DNA of 64,000 bases from the NCBI RefSeq assembly GCF_000474745.1, contig NZ_ASJR01000001.1, forward strand, positions 62,001 to 126,000, in the 5' to 3' direction. Within the stretch, counting starts at the first letter, position 1. Each line of letters begins with the position of its first letter. Shown here piece after piece: positions 19,002 to 26,613 of this stretch. Origin of the DNA: Chitinivibrio alkaliphilus ACht1 (lineage in GTDB: Bacteria; Fibrobacterota; Chitinivibrionia; Chitinivibrionales; Chitinivibrionaceae). The translations under genes and the position numbers were made by a program. Under the pieces are notes generated by a model that saw nothing but the letters and a program-made list of their open reading frames with translations, did not search any database and was not told the origin of the DNA.

Positions 19002-19621
19002 AAAAGTTCATCCAGGGCTCTTTCGAAATCTGCAAGACTACCTCTGTTGTTGACGGTAAAATCAAAGGGGAATGTTCCCAGCGAGTCTTCGCTTGGATGG
19101 TTGGATATATGTTCCTTTTCAGGGATCTCACGCTCTATTCGTATGGTATGAATGGTACAGGTTTTACCAAGTTCTGTCTTGAGTACTTGGTACTCGTTGG
19201 GGAAACGAAAATCAGTAATGATGTATACCTCTTCCTTTCCGGCGGTGATCGCAGGAATAATCTGTCGAGGCCAAAAATCTGCATCCATGGCATCACGTAC
19301 AAGGCGCGTTCCCACATCTTGTAGTATGAGACGGGTGGAATCGTTCTTTTCCTCATACCAATTTTTTTGATGAATCATAAGATTCTCTGCAATTTCCCGA
19401 ATCACAGGGTCATCACTGCGGGAAACTATTTTGGTGAGCTCATTTTGGAGATAGGTGCTGTAGCGCTCAAAGGTGTGGCAACAAAGGTCTTTGAGACGTT
19501 TTGCAAAAAAAAGATGTGCCGTGGGAATACCTTGATTGATATAGCGTTGTTCCAGAAAAGATCCAGCATGGTTTTTACCACTGTTTATTTTTCCAGCAAG
19601 GAGAATTATCTGTTTCTTCAT
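18980..19621 (-). CDS. Deoxynucleotide monophosphate kinase-like P-loop protein
   Basis: 213 residues from ATG 19621. The P-loop is GKINSGKNH near the N-terminus. LQDVGTRLVRDAMDADFW and YIITDFRFPNEYQVLK match the pattern of phage-type dNMP kinases (the lid and base-binding regions), which phosphorylate dNMPs to dNDPs. The gene starts 4 bp after the U32 gene stop and ends overlapping the convergent WYL gene by 22 bp. The exact substrate cannot be read from sequence. Confidence 0.72.
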   Translation of the reverse strand: MKKQIILLAGKINSGKNHAGSFLEQRYINQGIPTAHLFFAKRLKDLCCHTFERYSTYLQNELTKIVSRSDDPVIREIAENLMIHQKNWYEEKNDSTRLILQDVGTRLVRDAMDADFWPRQIIPAITAGKEEVYIITDFRFPNEYQVLKTELGKTCTIHTIRIEREIPEKEHISNHPSEDSLGTFPFDFTVNNRGSLADFERALDELFYKLQRS

Positions 19622-19625
19622 ATAT

Positions 19626-22031
19626 CTAATTCCTTTTGGGGCAAAATACATCTTGTACAGATGTTTCAGTATTTTTCGTACAGAAATGAGAGGGGCGGCA
19701 ACTCTGGGAAAAAGTGAAAGAGGGAGTTGGTTTTTGTATGAAAGCTTCGGCCTGCGTAAGACAGGTTTCACGTTTTGTTCCGGGAGGATATACCCGCAAA
19801 TCAACAGTAAAGACGGATATGGTATTGAGTAACTCGATGTAGGACGTATAGGAGAGGGCCTTTTCGCCATAGAGACAGCTGTATTCCTCAGGTGTTTTTT
19901 CTATGCGAATTTTTTCTCCCTCTATACCATGGAGAACGTGTGATATGGTGCATCCTGCGTTTTGGGGGGAGGTACACGGATGGAGGCAGCTACGGGAACG
20001 TGCTGCCAAACACGCGCGGCTTTCCAAGAGAAAATCTCGCGTAAGCAGAGGATGCCAGAGAGGTATTCCTGGAGGAGGACGCAAGGATGAGACATCATGT
20101 GGGGATATTTCACGAGAAGGAACAACGCCACAGAGAGAGAGGGAGTGTGAGAATAGCTCTATACCGTAAGAGTTGGTAATGTTTGCTCTGCTACCGAGGA
20201 TTACTTCCTTACCAAGCATGGATGCTGCCAGGGCAATCCCCGTATTTTCACAAAAGATGCGTTTTTGGGGAATCTTTTCTAAGAACACGCAAGCTGCAGT
20301 ATAATCATGGCCTATGAGTATCGCTGGAAAGATCGGGAGTACCCTCGGCGAAGATTGAAAAAAGGCAGTTATTTTTTCAGAGATACGTCGAGGGACATCG
20401 CAGAAGACCAGTTTCTTTTGTTTTGCAAGCCGTGTTGCTTCCTGTGGAGAGTCTGTGATATACGCAAGGCGAGCACGATGATTTTTCCGAACAGGGGGAA
20501 GTGGTGGTATGGGGATGGAAGGGCTTTTCCTACGGTATGTACGTTGGACGGAGTCGCGAATAGTATTACGGATTTGTTTGAGGTCACCCACGGGAAGAAA
20601 GGGGTGCTCAGGAAGATTCATTTCTCCTATGACAACGGAGATGCCTGAGGAGTGCAGGGTGTCCAAGTGGTGTTTCAGCGTTTTGCGAGTCAATGCACGA
20701 TTTTGTGCCCTTTCGAGGGTTCGTTTTGATACACAGAACTCATTGGATGAATCTATCACAAAGCGACAACGCAGGGGATTTCCATATTCACCGGAAAGGT
20801 GTACGGTTACACGTCGTTTCTTCTGTTCAATTTCTGTTATTTTCTGTTTGCGTGTATGAGCTGAAATGTCAGGAGGAGTAAAAAAGACATTCTGTGTTCG
20901 TTGAATTTTGCGGACCAGTTTATTTGTTATCGTAAAGGTATAGGTGTTATTCCTATGAACGTTATTAATAATGCCAGTACACACAAATTCACCTTTTGTA
21001 GTAAAAAGGGTGCAAAGCGCCCCTTTCGGAAGTATCCCCGTGGACAGGTGTAGTGTTTTCGTGTCTGCATGATATGCGCATACCGTACCACCTTCCTGTT
21101 GTGCCGCAGAACCGTCATGAGGAGAAAACATCTCTGGAGAGATGGCCCCTCGTGCATAGGCGTCGGTGAAGGTTCGGTTGAATACTCTATGCAGACGTGG
21201 ATCATCCCCTTCAGATGTATCCCCTACACCGATGTTTCGAAGGTGCTCTCTCCATGCAGAGACAATCGTCCACACATAGGACGCATCTTTAATTCTTCCT
21301 TCAATTTTTACACTACCAGCTCCTATTTCAAGGAGTTTTGCTCCATGAGCAAAGAGAGAATTATCACGAAGATTAAAGGGGCGAAGGCCTTGCGAGTTTT
21401 CTGTACGTGTGTATTGACGGCGACATGGTTGCACACAGTCACCGCGGTTTCCCGCGTGTCCATACAAACTCATACTAAAATAGCACTGACCGGAGAAGGA
21501 TGTGCATAGGGCTCCATGGACAAATATTTCAGGAACAATATGATGGCTGTGGCATGTCTTACAAAGGGAGTGCGCTTCTTCAAGCGAGAGTTCGCGGGAG
21601 AGATTGATCTGACCAATGCCGTGACGGCTGAGAAAGTGAATCTGTCCTTCATTATGTGTTGTCATTTGGGTTGAACTATGTATGGCGTCTGGAGAAAGGT
21701 TTTCTTTTAAAATACGAAGAAGGCCCCAATCTTGGATAATAACCGCGGAAAGCCCCATTTCAAAACACTTCTTGAGGAGATTCACGGCTGGGTGTATCTC
21801 ATGATCGAGAAGAAGAGTATTCATGGTAAGGTAGGTACGAACCCCATGACGATGGGCTAATTCGAGTAGATCCGGCATCTCCTTAAGGGAAATGTTTTTT
21901 GCACGACTTCGTGCACTAAAGGCGGGGAGACCAAAAAATATAGCGTCTGCACCGGCAGCAATGGCTGCCTTAAATGATTCCGCATCACCCGCAGGGGCGA
22001 GTAGTTCCGGCAATGGTGCTGATTGAGCCAT
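19626..22031 (-). CDS. U32 family (RlhA/TrhP-like) RNA hydroxylation protein
   Basis: 801 residues. The N-terminal U32 barrel begins ELLAPAGDAESFKAAIAAGADAIFFG, with the Fe-S cysteine region CYFSMSLYGHAGNRGDC then QPCRRQY. This subfamily hydroxylates rRNA (RlhA, C2501) or tRNA (TrhP) using prephenate; which one applies here is uncertain. Length and the long C-terminal part fit RlhA-like proteins with a DUF3656-type domain. The last 32 residues are cysteine-rich and unlike the rest. Adding one base in the A5 run at about 19733-19737 gives a shorter, more natural end (FHFFPELPPLSFLYEKY, stop near 19666). Confidence in the exact C-terminus is low. Confidence 0.85.
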   Translation of the reverse strand: MAQSAPLPELLAPAGDAESFKAAIAAGADAIFFGLPAFSARSRAKNISLKEMPDLLELAHRHGVRTYLTMNTLLLDHEIHPAVNLLKKCFEMGLSAVIIQDWGLLRILKENLSPDAIHSSTQMTTHNEGQIHFLSRHGIGQINLSRELSLEEAHSLCKTCHSHHIVPEIFVHGALCTSFSGQCYFSMSLYGHAGNRGDCVQPCRRQYTRTENSQGLRPFNLRDNSLFAHGAKLLEIGAGSVKIEGRIKDASYVWTIVSAWREHLRNIGVGDTSEGDDPRLHRVFNRTFTDAYARGAISPEMFSPHDGSAAQQEGGTVCAYHADTKTLHLSTGILPKGALCTLFTTKGEFVCTGIINNVHRNNTYTFTITNKLVRKIQRTQNVFFTPPDISAHTRKQKITEIEQKKRRVTVHLSGEYGNPLRCRFVIDSSNEFCVSKRTLERAQNRALTRKTLKHHLDTLHSSGISVVIGEMNLPEHPFLPVGDLKQIRNTIRDSVQRTYRRKSPSIPIPPLPPVRKNHRARLAYITDSPQEATRLAKQKKLVFCDVPRRISEKITAFFQSSPRVLPIFPAILIGHDYTAACVFLEKIPQKRIFCENTGIALAASMLGKEVILGSRANITNSYGIELFSHSLSLCGVVPSREISPHDVSSLRPPPGIPLWHPLLTRDFLLESRACLAARSRSCLHPCTSPQNAGCTISHVLHGIEGEKIRIEKTPEEYSCLYGEKALSYTSYIELLNTISVFTVDLRVYPPGTKRETCLTQAEAFIQKPTPSFTFSQSCRPSHFCTKNTETSVQDVFCPKRN

Positions 22032-22151
22032 GTATATCCCAGGGAAAAGAAAAAATATATTATCTCTTCAACAGAGGAAAATAATTTTCGCCTTGCTATA
22101 ATTGCATATATATTACATGTGTATTATAAGGTTTTGTAGACAGGAGTGATA

Positions 22152-23102
22152 ATGGCTGTATTTAAAGACAATTCGGAGTCCATTGGTAATACCCCCTTGG
22201 TTGAACTTACTCATCTTACCAAGGGAGCATATGCACGGGTGCTTGCAAAAATAGAGGGGCGAAACCCCGCATTTTCTGTAAAATGCCGTGTAGGGGCAAA
22301 TATGGTATGGGATGCAGAAAAAAAGGGGGTTCTTGTTCCGGGAGGAACCATCGTAGAACCAACCAGTGGGAATACGGGTATTGCCCTGGCATTTGTTGCG
22401 GCAGCACGGGGATATCGCCTTATTCTTACCATGCCGGATACCATGAGTATTGAGCGGCGCCGGGTTCTTGCTGCCTTTGGGGCCGAGGTCATTCTTACGC
22501 CGGGGCATCTCGGTATGAAAGGAGCCATAGAGCGTGCTGAAGAAATTGTGGCAGAAGGAGAAAACTTCTTTCTTCCACAGCAGTTCAAAAACCCGGCAAA
22601 TCCCGAAATCCATTTTACTACAACCGGCCCTGAAATATGGCGTGACACCGATGGTACTATTGATATTTTTGTTGCAGGGGTTGGTACGGGAGGTACTATT
22701 AGCGGCGTTTCTCGATATATCAAAGAGGTGCAGCAAAAAAAGATCCTCTCCATTGCCGTAGAACCTGAAGAGAGCCCGGTTATATCTCAAACTATAGAGG
22801 GAATCCCTCTCAAGCCAGGCCCTCATAAGATACAGGGTATTGGTGCGGGATTTATTCCCGATACGCTTGATCTGTCATGTATCGATGGAGTTGAAACCGT
22901 TTCAGGAGATGCGGCGTATGAAACTGCACGACGTCTTGCCCGGGAGGAAGGACTTCTCTCTGGTATTTCCTGTGGTGCCGCAGTTTCTGTAGCACTTCGT
23001 TTGGCCCAACGTGCGGAAAATGCTGGTAAAACCATTGTTACGGTTCTTCCCGATGCGGGAGAGCGATATCTAAGCACGCCCTTATTTTCACCCCCCGCAT
23101 AA
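22152..23102 (+). CDS. cysK: Cysteine synthase (O-acetylserine sulfhydrylase) A
   Basis: 316 residues; makes cysteine from O-acetylserine and sulfide with PLP. The PLP lysine is K44 in [20 protein letters not shown]. The substrate loop is [11 protein letters not shown] and the phosphate loop [16 protein letters not shown]. The sequence follows the enterobacterial CysK form closely ([15 protein letters not shown]). The start is ATG 22152 after CAGGAG; GTG 22146 is less well spaced. It is a single gene with its own AT-rich upstream region (22032-22151), divergent from the U32 gene. Confidence 0.95.
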   Translation: MAVFKDNSESIGNTPLVELTHLTKGAYARVLAKIEGRNPAFSVKCRVGANMVWDAEKKGVLVPGGTIVEPTSGNTGIALAFVAAARGYRLILTMPDTMSIERRRVLAAFGAEVILTPGHLGMKGAIERAEEIVAEGENFFLPQQFKNPANPEIHFTTTGPEIWRDTDGTIDIFVAGVGTGGTISGVSRYIKEVQQKKILSIAVEPEESPVISQTIEGIPLKPGPHKIQGIGAGFIPDTLDLSCIDGVETVSGDAAYETARRLAREEGLLSGISCGAAVSVALRLAQRAENAGKTIVTVLPDAGERYLSTPLFSPPA

Positions 23103-23128
23103 GAAGGGTCGTCTATTTACTGCCCCTC

Positions 23129-23157
23129 TTGTCAAAACTGTGATTCCATGGTATATT
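23129..23157 (+). promoter_or_regulatory. Sigma-70-type promoter of the pse operon
   Basis: TTGTCA (23129-23134), 17-bp spacer, TATATT (23152-23157), 33 bp before the pseF GTG. It is the best consensus-like promoter in the window. Confidence 0.65.
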
Positions 23158-23190
23158 ACTATGTAATTACAGTTGTACCAAGGGGGAGCC

Positions 23191-23898
23191 GTGTCGTCCT
23201 TTCGTCTATGCGTCATTCCTGCCCGTGGCGGGAGCAAACGTATTCCCGGAAAAAACAGCAAGCACTTTTGTGGTAAGCCCGTGATCGCCTATTCGATTGA
23301 AGCGGCACAGAAAAGTGAGTGTTTTGATCGTATAATTGTCTCAACGGATAGTGAAAAAATCGGGGCGCTTGCCCGGGAGTATGGTGCTGACGTTCCCTTT
23401 ATGCGCCCTGCTCATATTGCTGACGATTTTACTCCCACCCGACCAGTTATTCAACATGCAATCAAAGAGATAGAAGCCTCTGGGGTAGCTGTGAGCCACG
23501 TCTGTTGTGTATATCCCACGGCTCCTTTTATTCGTGCTGAGGATATACGCCGTGGTTTTGAGGAGTTACTTGCGCGTAAAGGGGATTTTGCTTTTTCTGT
23601 TACCTCTTTTCCGTACCCGGTGCAACGGGCTCTCTCTATCACCCCGGATACGTTTACCACCATGTTGTGGCCAGAGCATGCACAAAGTCGTTCGCAAGAT
23701 CTTACTGAGGCATATCACGATGCGGGGCAGTTTTACTGGGGAACTGTTTCCGCCTTTCTCTCTGACACTCCGACTTTTGAAGGGCGTTCAATTCCTATTA
23801 TTCTACCGAGACATCGTGTGCAAGATCTTGATACCCCTGAAGACTGGAAACGAGCCACCGTAATGTATCGAACGCTCATGAAGGAAGAGACGGAGTGA
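23191..23898 (+). CDS. pseF: Pseudaminic acid cytidylyltransferase
   Basis: 235 residues; activates pseudaminic acid to CMP-Pse. The nucleotide-binding motif is IPARGGSKRIPGKN at the N-terminus, followed by VSTDSEKIGALAREYGADVPF and DAGQFYWG, which separate PseF from NeuA-type enzymes. GTG 23191 is chosen because AGGGGG lies 4 bp before it; TTG 23173 also stands in frame. The stop overlaps the pseG start by 4 bp (GTGA). Confidence 0.92.
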   Translation: MSSFRLCVIPARGGSKRIPGKNSKHFCGKPVIAYSIEAAQKSECFDRIIVSTDSEKIGALAREYGADVPFMRPAHIADDFTPTRPVIQHAIKEIEASGVAVSHVCCVYPTAPFIRAEDIRRGFEELLARKGDFAFSVTSFPYPVQRALSITPDTFTTMLWPEHAQSRSQDLTEAYHDAGQFYWGTVSAFLSDTPTFEGRSIPIILPRHRVQDLDTPEDWKRATVMYRTLMKEETE

Positions 23899-24986
23899 TT
23901 CTTTTCTTCTGCACAGCTTCTTCAACCCACGGTATGGGGCATTTAATGCGGTGTCGCTCCCTTGCTATGGGGTGTAAAGAACGTGCCCTTTCATGCGGCA
24001 TGATTGGACCGTCTCTCTCGTGGCAAAACAAGAACGACCGCGATCTATTCGATATATGGATTGCACGCTCATCTTGGCGCGGAGACCGTGAAGAGGCTGA
24101 TAGCCTCTGTGCCTTGGCAGTGCAGTATGGGGCATCCTTTCTTGTGATCGATGACTATACTCCGGGGGAAGAGTTTCAAAAAATAGTACATAATTTCTCT
24201 CTGCCGTGGCTACAGTTTGATTATTCCGGAAATGTGTCTCTGTGGGGAGATTATATTGTTAATGCAAGTTTAGGCGCCCATGATCTTCCCTATAGGGCTG
24301 TTATACAAAATCCCGCAGCAAAATTATTTCTTGGTCCTGACTTCGCTCTTCTCCGTCCGGAATTTCGGTGTACTGATGTTCAAAAAAAGGGGCAAAACAT
24401 ACTTGTTTCTTTTGGTGGCGGTGATGATCGTGGGGCAGTTCTCTTTGTGGTACAAGCACTTCTTCCAGTACTGTCGGGAGAGGAACAAATCTATATCCTT
24501 TCGGGAGCGCAAAACCCTCGTAATACTGAAATTCAGCGGTGGATTTCTCACAACGGTAGGGGGCGGGTTGAGTTTTTCTGTAATCCCCCATATGTGGCCA
24601 ACCTTTTTACAGCATGTCGTATGGCTGTGTTGGCTGGCGGGACAACAACCTATGAGGCGGCCTGCTGCAAACTCCCCATGATACTTGTCTCCATAGCTGA
24701 AAATCAGGTTCGCCAAGCACGGGCATGGCATAATTCTGGAGGTGCAAGGTATCTTGGTTCCTTTCCAAATGTGACCAAAGAAGCCGTGCAGAACGCGTAT
24801 ATGCAGCTCTCTCAATCTTCCTCGTATGTAGACCGAATATGCTCTGCCCTTTCGTGTGTTGACGGGGGCGGAGCGCAGCGTCTTGCCAAAATCATAGATG
24901 AAAGGAGTCATGATGTCCACAAACCTCTCACCTCACGCCGTGTTGATAACCGAACGACTTCGTATGCGTCCCATGACAGAGCATGA
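23895..24986 (+). CDS. pseG: UDP-sugar hydrolase of pseudaminic acid synthesis
   Basis: 363 residues; removes UDP from UDP-2,4-diacetamido-altrose to give the free sugar. Motifs: GMGHLMRCRSLA (catalytic-histidine loop), VIDDYTPG, GPDFALLRPEF, VSFGGGDDRGAV and GGTTTYEAACCKLP. The start is GTG 23895. The C-terminus runs about 33 residues past the point where PseG proteins normally end (about QRLAKII) and overlaps pseH by 74 bp. The tail is serine/arginine-rich, so a base error near 24888-24900 is possible but not shown. Confidence 0.9.
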   Translation: MILFFCTASSTHGMGHLMRCRSLAMGCKERALSCGMIGPSLSWQNKNDRDLFDIWIARSSWRGDREEADSLCALAVQYGASFLVIDDYTPGEEFQKIVHNFSLPWLQFDYSGNVSLWGDYIVNASLGAHDLPYRAVIQNPAAKLFLGPDFALLRPEFRCTDVQKKGQNILVSFGGGDDRGAVLFVVQALLPVLSGEEQIYILSGAQNPRNTEIQRWISHNGRGRVEFFCNPPYVANLFTACRMAVLAGGTTTYEAACCKLPMILVSIAENQVRQARAWHNSGGARYLGSFPNVTKEAVQNAYMQLSQSSSYVDRICSALSCVDGGGAQRLAKIIDERSHDVHKPLTSRRVDNRTTSYASHDRA

Positions 24987-25515
24987 TACTGATCTGGTCG
25001 TTGCTTGGCGGAATCAAGAACGAATCAAGGATATTCTTGAATACCCTCCGGATAGTGATCTTACAGCGGAACAGCACCGTGATTGGTTTTTTAAAACCAG
25101 AAATACTCGTATAGACTATGTGCTTTGTCTTCGATCATGCCACACTCCCATAGGAGTGTGGTCGCTTAAAAAGAGCGGAGAAGAACGTTTTGGATATGCA
25201 TGTGAGCAGGGCCGCTACATTGGTGATACGGCCTTTCTTGGAAAGGGGTATGCCCGAGAAGCATCGGTGGCGTGGATGTGGTTTGCCTTCACCCTCCTAA
25301 AGCTTGATGCCATTGTGTCACTTCATAAGATTGATAATCTTGCGCCACAGCATATCAACGCATCCTTTGGCTTTGAGTACTTTTCATCAGCTGCCTATTC
25401 AGAACGATTTACCACTATGGTCCTGCATCGCCATGTGTGGAATCAAAATTGTTCCACCTATGCAACTCCAACTATTGAACGTCCTGAAGAAATTTTTACA
25501 AACAAGGAGGTGTAG
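24913..25515 (+). CDS. pseH: Pseudaminic acid N-acetyltransferase (GNAT)
   Basis: 200 residues. GNAT features: TERLRMRPMTEHDTDLVVAWRN at the N-terminus and AFLGKGYAREASVAW, a Q/RxxGxG/A-type CoA loop. PseH adds the second acetyl group in the pathway using acetyl-CoA. ATG 24913 (or the ATG at 24910) follows AAAGGAG. The stop overlaps the pseI GTG by one base. Position between pseG and pseI supports the assignment. Confidence 0.85.
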   Translation: MSTNLSPHAVLITERLRMRPMTEHDTDLVVAWRNQERIKDILEYPPDSDLTAEQHRDWFFKTRNTRIDYVLCLRSCHTPIGVWSLKKSGEERFGYACEQGRYIGDTAFLGKGYAREASVAWMWFAFTLLKLDAIVSLHKIDNLAPQHINASFGFEYFSSAAYSERFTTMVLHRHVWNQNCSTYATPTIERPEEIFTNKEV

Positions 25516-26516
25516 TGGCTGTACGTATCGTTGCGGAACTTTCGGCGAACCACCAAAATGATTTTTCCATAGCTGCAAAAACGATTCGCGCCATGGCTCA
25601 TGCTGGTGCTGATGCCATTAAGGTGCAAACCTATCGACCTGAAAGTCTTACCCTAAACAGTCAAGATGGTTATTTTGCTCCCCGTAAAGAGGGGTTATGG
25701 AAGGGATATACCCCATGGGAACTCTACTCAATAGCCGCCATGCCCTATGAGTGGCAACCCAAATTGCAGGCTCTTACGGAAGAACTCGGCATGACCTTTT
25801 TCTCCTCTCCCTTTGATAGACATGGTGTTGATTTTCTCGAGTCTCTGGACTGTCCCATGTATAAGATCGCCTCCTTGGAGATAAATCATCTTCCCCTTAT
25901 TGAGTATGTTGCCAGTATGGGTAAACCTGTCTTAATCTCAACGGGGGCTGCAGATGAGCATGATATTGAAGCTGCTCTTGCAGCATGTCGTCGTCAAGGA
26001 AATGAGGATGTTACCTTGTTACAATGTACTTCGCACTATCCAGCCACTCGAGGCGAAGCAAATCTTCGCACGATTCCTGATATGAAACAACGCTTTGGTG
26101 TTTCCGTTGGGGTCTCAGACCATACCTTGGGGGCCTGTGTTCCCGCGGCGGCGGTTGCTCTGGGGGCAGAAGTTGTTGAAAAACACTGTACTCTTAATCG
26201 ATCACACGGCGGACCTGATGCTCCTTTTTCTCTTGAGCCCAATGAGTTTGCTGAGATGGTGCGGGTTGTGCGAAATACTGAGGAAGCTCTTGGAACAGTG
26301 TCCTATGCAGTAGATGAAAAAGATCGTGTGCGTCGACGTTCTCTTTTTGCAACGCAGGATATTGCTAGGGGAGAACGCTTTCGTGAAGATAATATAGCTG
26401 TTCTCCGGCCGGGGCACGGAATACCGCCGCGTTTCTACCATGGTATTCTGGGAACACAGGCTCAAGAAGAAATTAAGAGAGGTACTCCTCTTCGCATGGA
26501 GCATATTACTCTTTAG
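25515..26516 (+). CDS. pseI: Pseudaminic acid synthase
   Basis: 333 residues, NeuB family; condenses the altrose derivative with PEP. The NeuB barrel (VAELSANHQNDFSIAAKTI, AIKVQTYRP, FFSSPFDRHGVDFLE, YKIASLEI, STGAADEHDIEAA, CTSHYPA) is followed by a C-terminal SAF/antifreeze-like domain from about residue 275 (RRRSLFATQDIARGERF). GTG 25515 follows AGGAGG. pseB and pseC are absent from the window, so the first two steps must be encoded elsewhere. Confidence 0.93.
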   Translation: MAVRIVAELSANHQNDFSIAAKTIRAMAHAGADAIKVQTYRPESLTLNSQDGYFAPRKEGLWKGYTPWELYSIAAMPYEWQPKLQALTEELGMTFFSSPFDRHGVDFLESLDCPMYKIASLEINHLPLIEYVASMGKPVLISTGAADEHDIEAALAACRRQGNEDVTLLQCTSHYPATRGEANLRTIPDMKQRFGVSVGVSDHTLGACVPAAAVALGAEVVEKHCTLNRSHGGPDAPFSLEPNEFAEMVRVVRNTEEALGTVSYAVDEKDRVRRRSLFATQDIARGERFREDNIAVLRPGHGIPPRFYHGILGTQAQEEIKRGTPLRMEHITL

Positions 26517-26570
26517 TTTTTCTTGGAATCATCGCATGTTCTTCTAGATTCTTACCACCTCTTTAAAACA

Positions 26571-26594
26571 CTACATATATTATATGGTATGTAG
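26571..26594. promoter_or_regulatory. Inverted repeat upstream of the GLUG/MBG gene
   Basis: CTACATA and its mirror TATGTAG frame an AT-rich centre, 20 bp before the start codon and just ahead of the ribosome site (AAGGAGGA). It could be an operator or a leader hairpin. Confidence 0.35.
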
Positions 26595-26613
26595 TAAATA
26601 ATAAGGAGGAGCT

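Noticed and set aside
19622-19870. N-terminal extension of the dNMP kinase-like gene (249 bp upstream, open frame).
   Set aside because: It overlaps the U32 gene in another frame. The P-loop N-terminus MKKQIILLAGK at 19621 is the natural start.
22250-22290. Cysteine after the PLP lysine in cysK (SVKCR) looked abnormal.
   Set aside because: Enterobacterial CysK has the same SVKCR sequence, so it is a normal variant.
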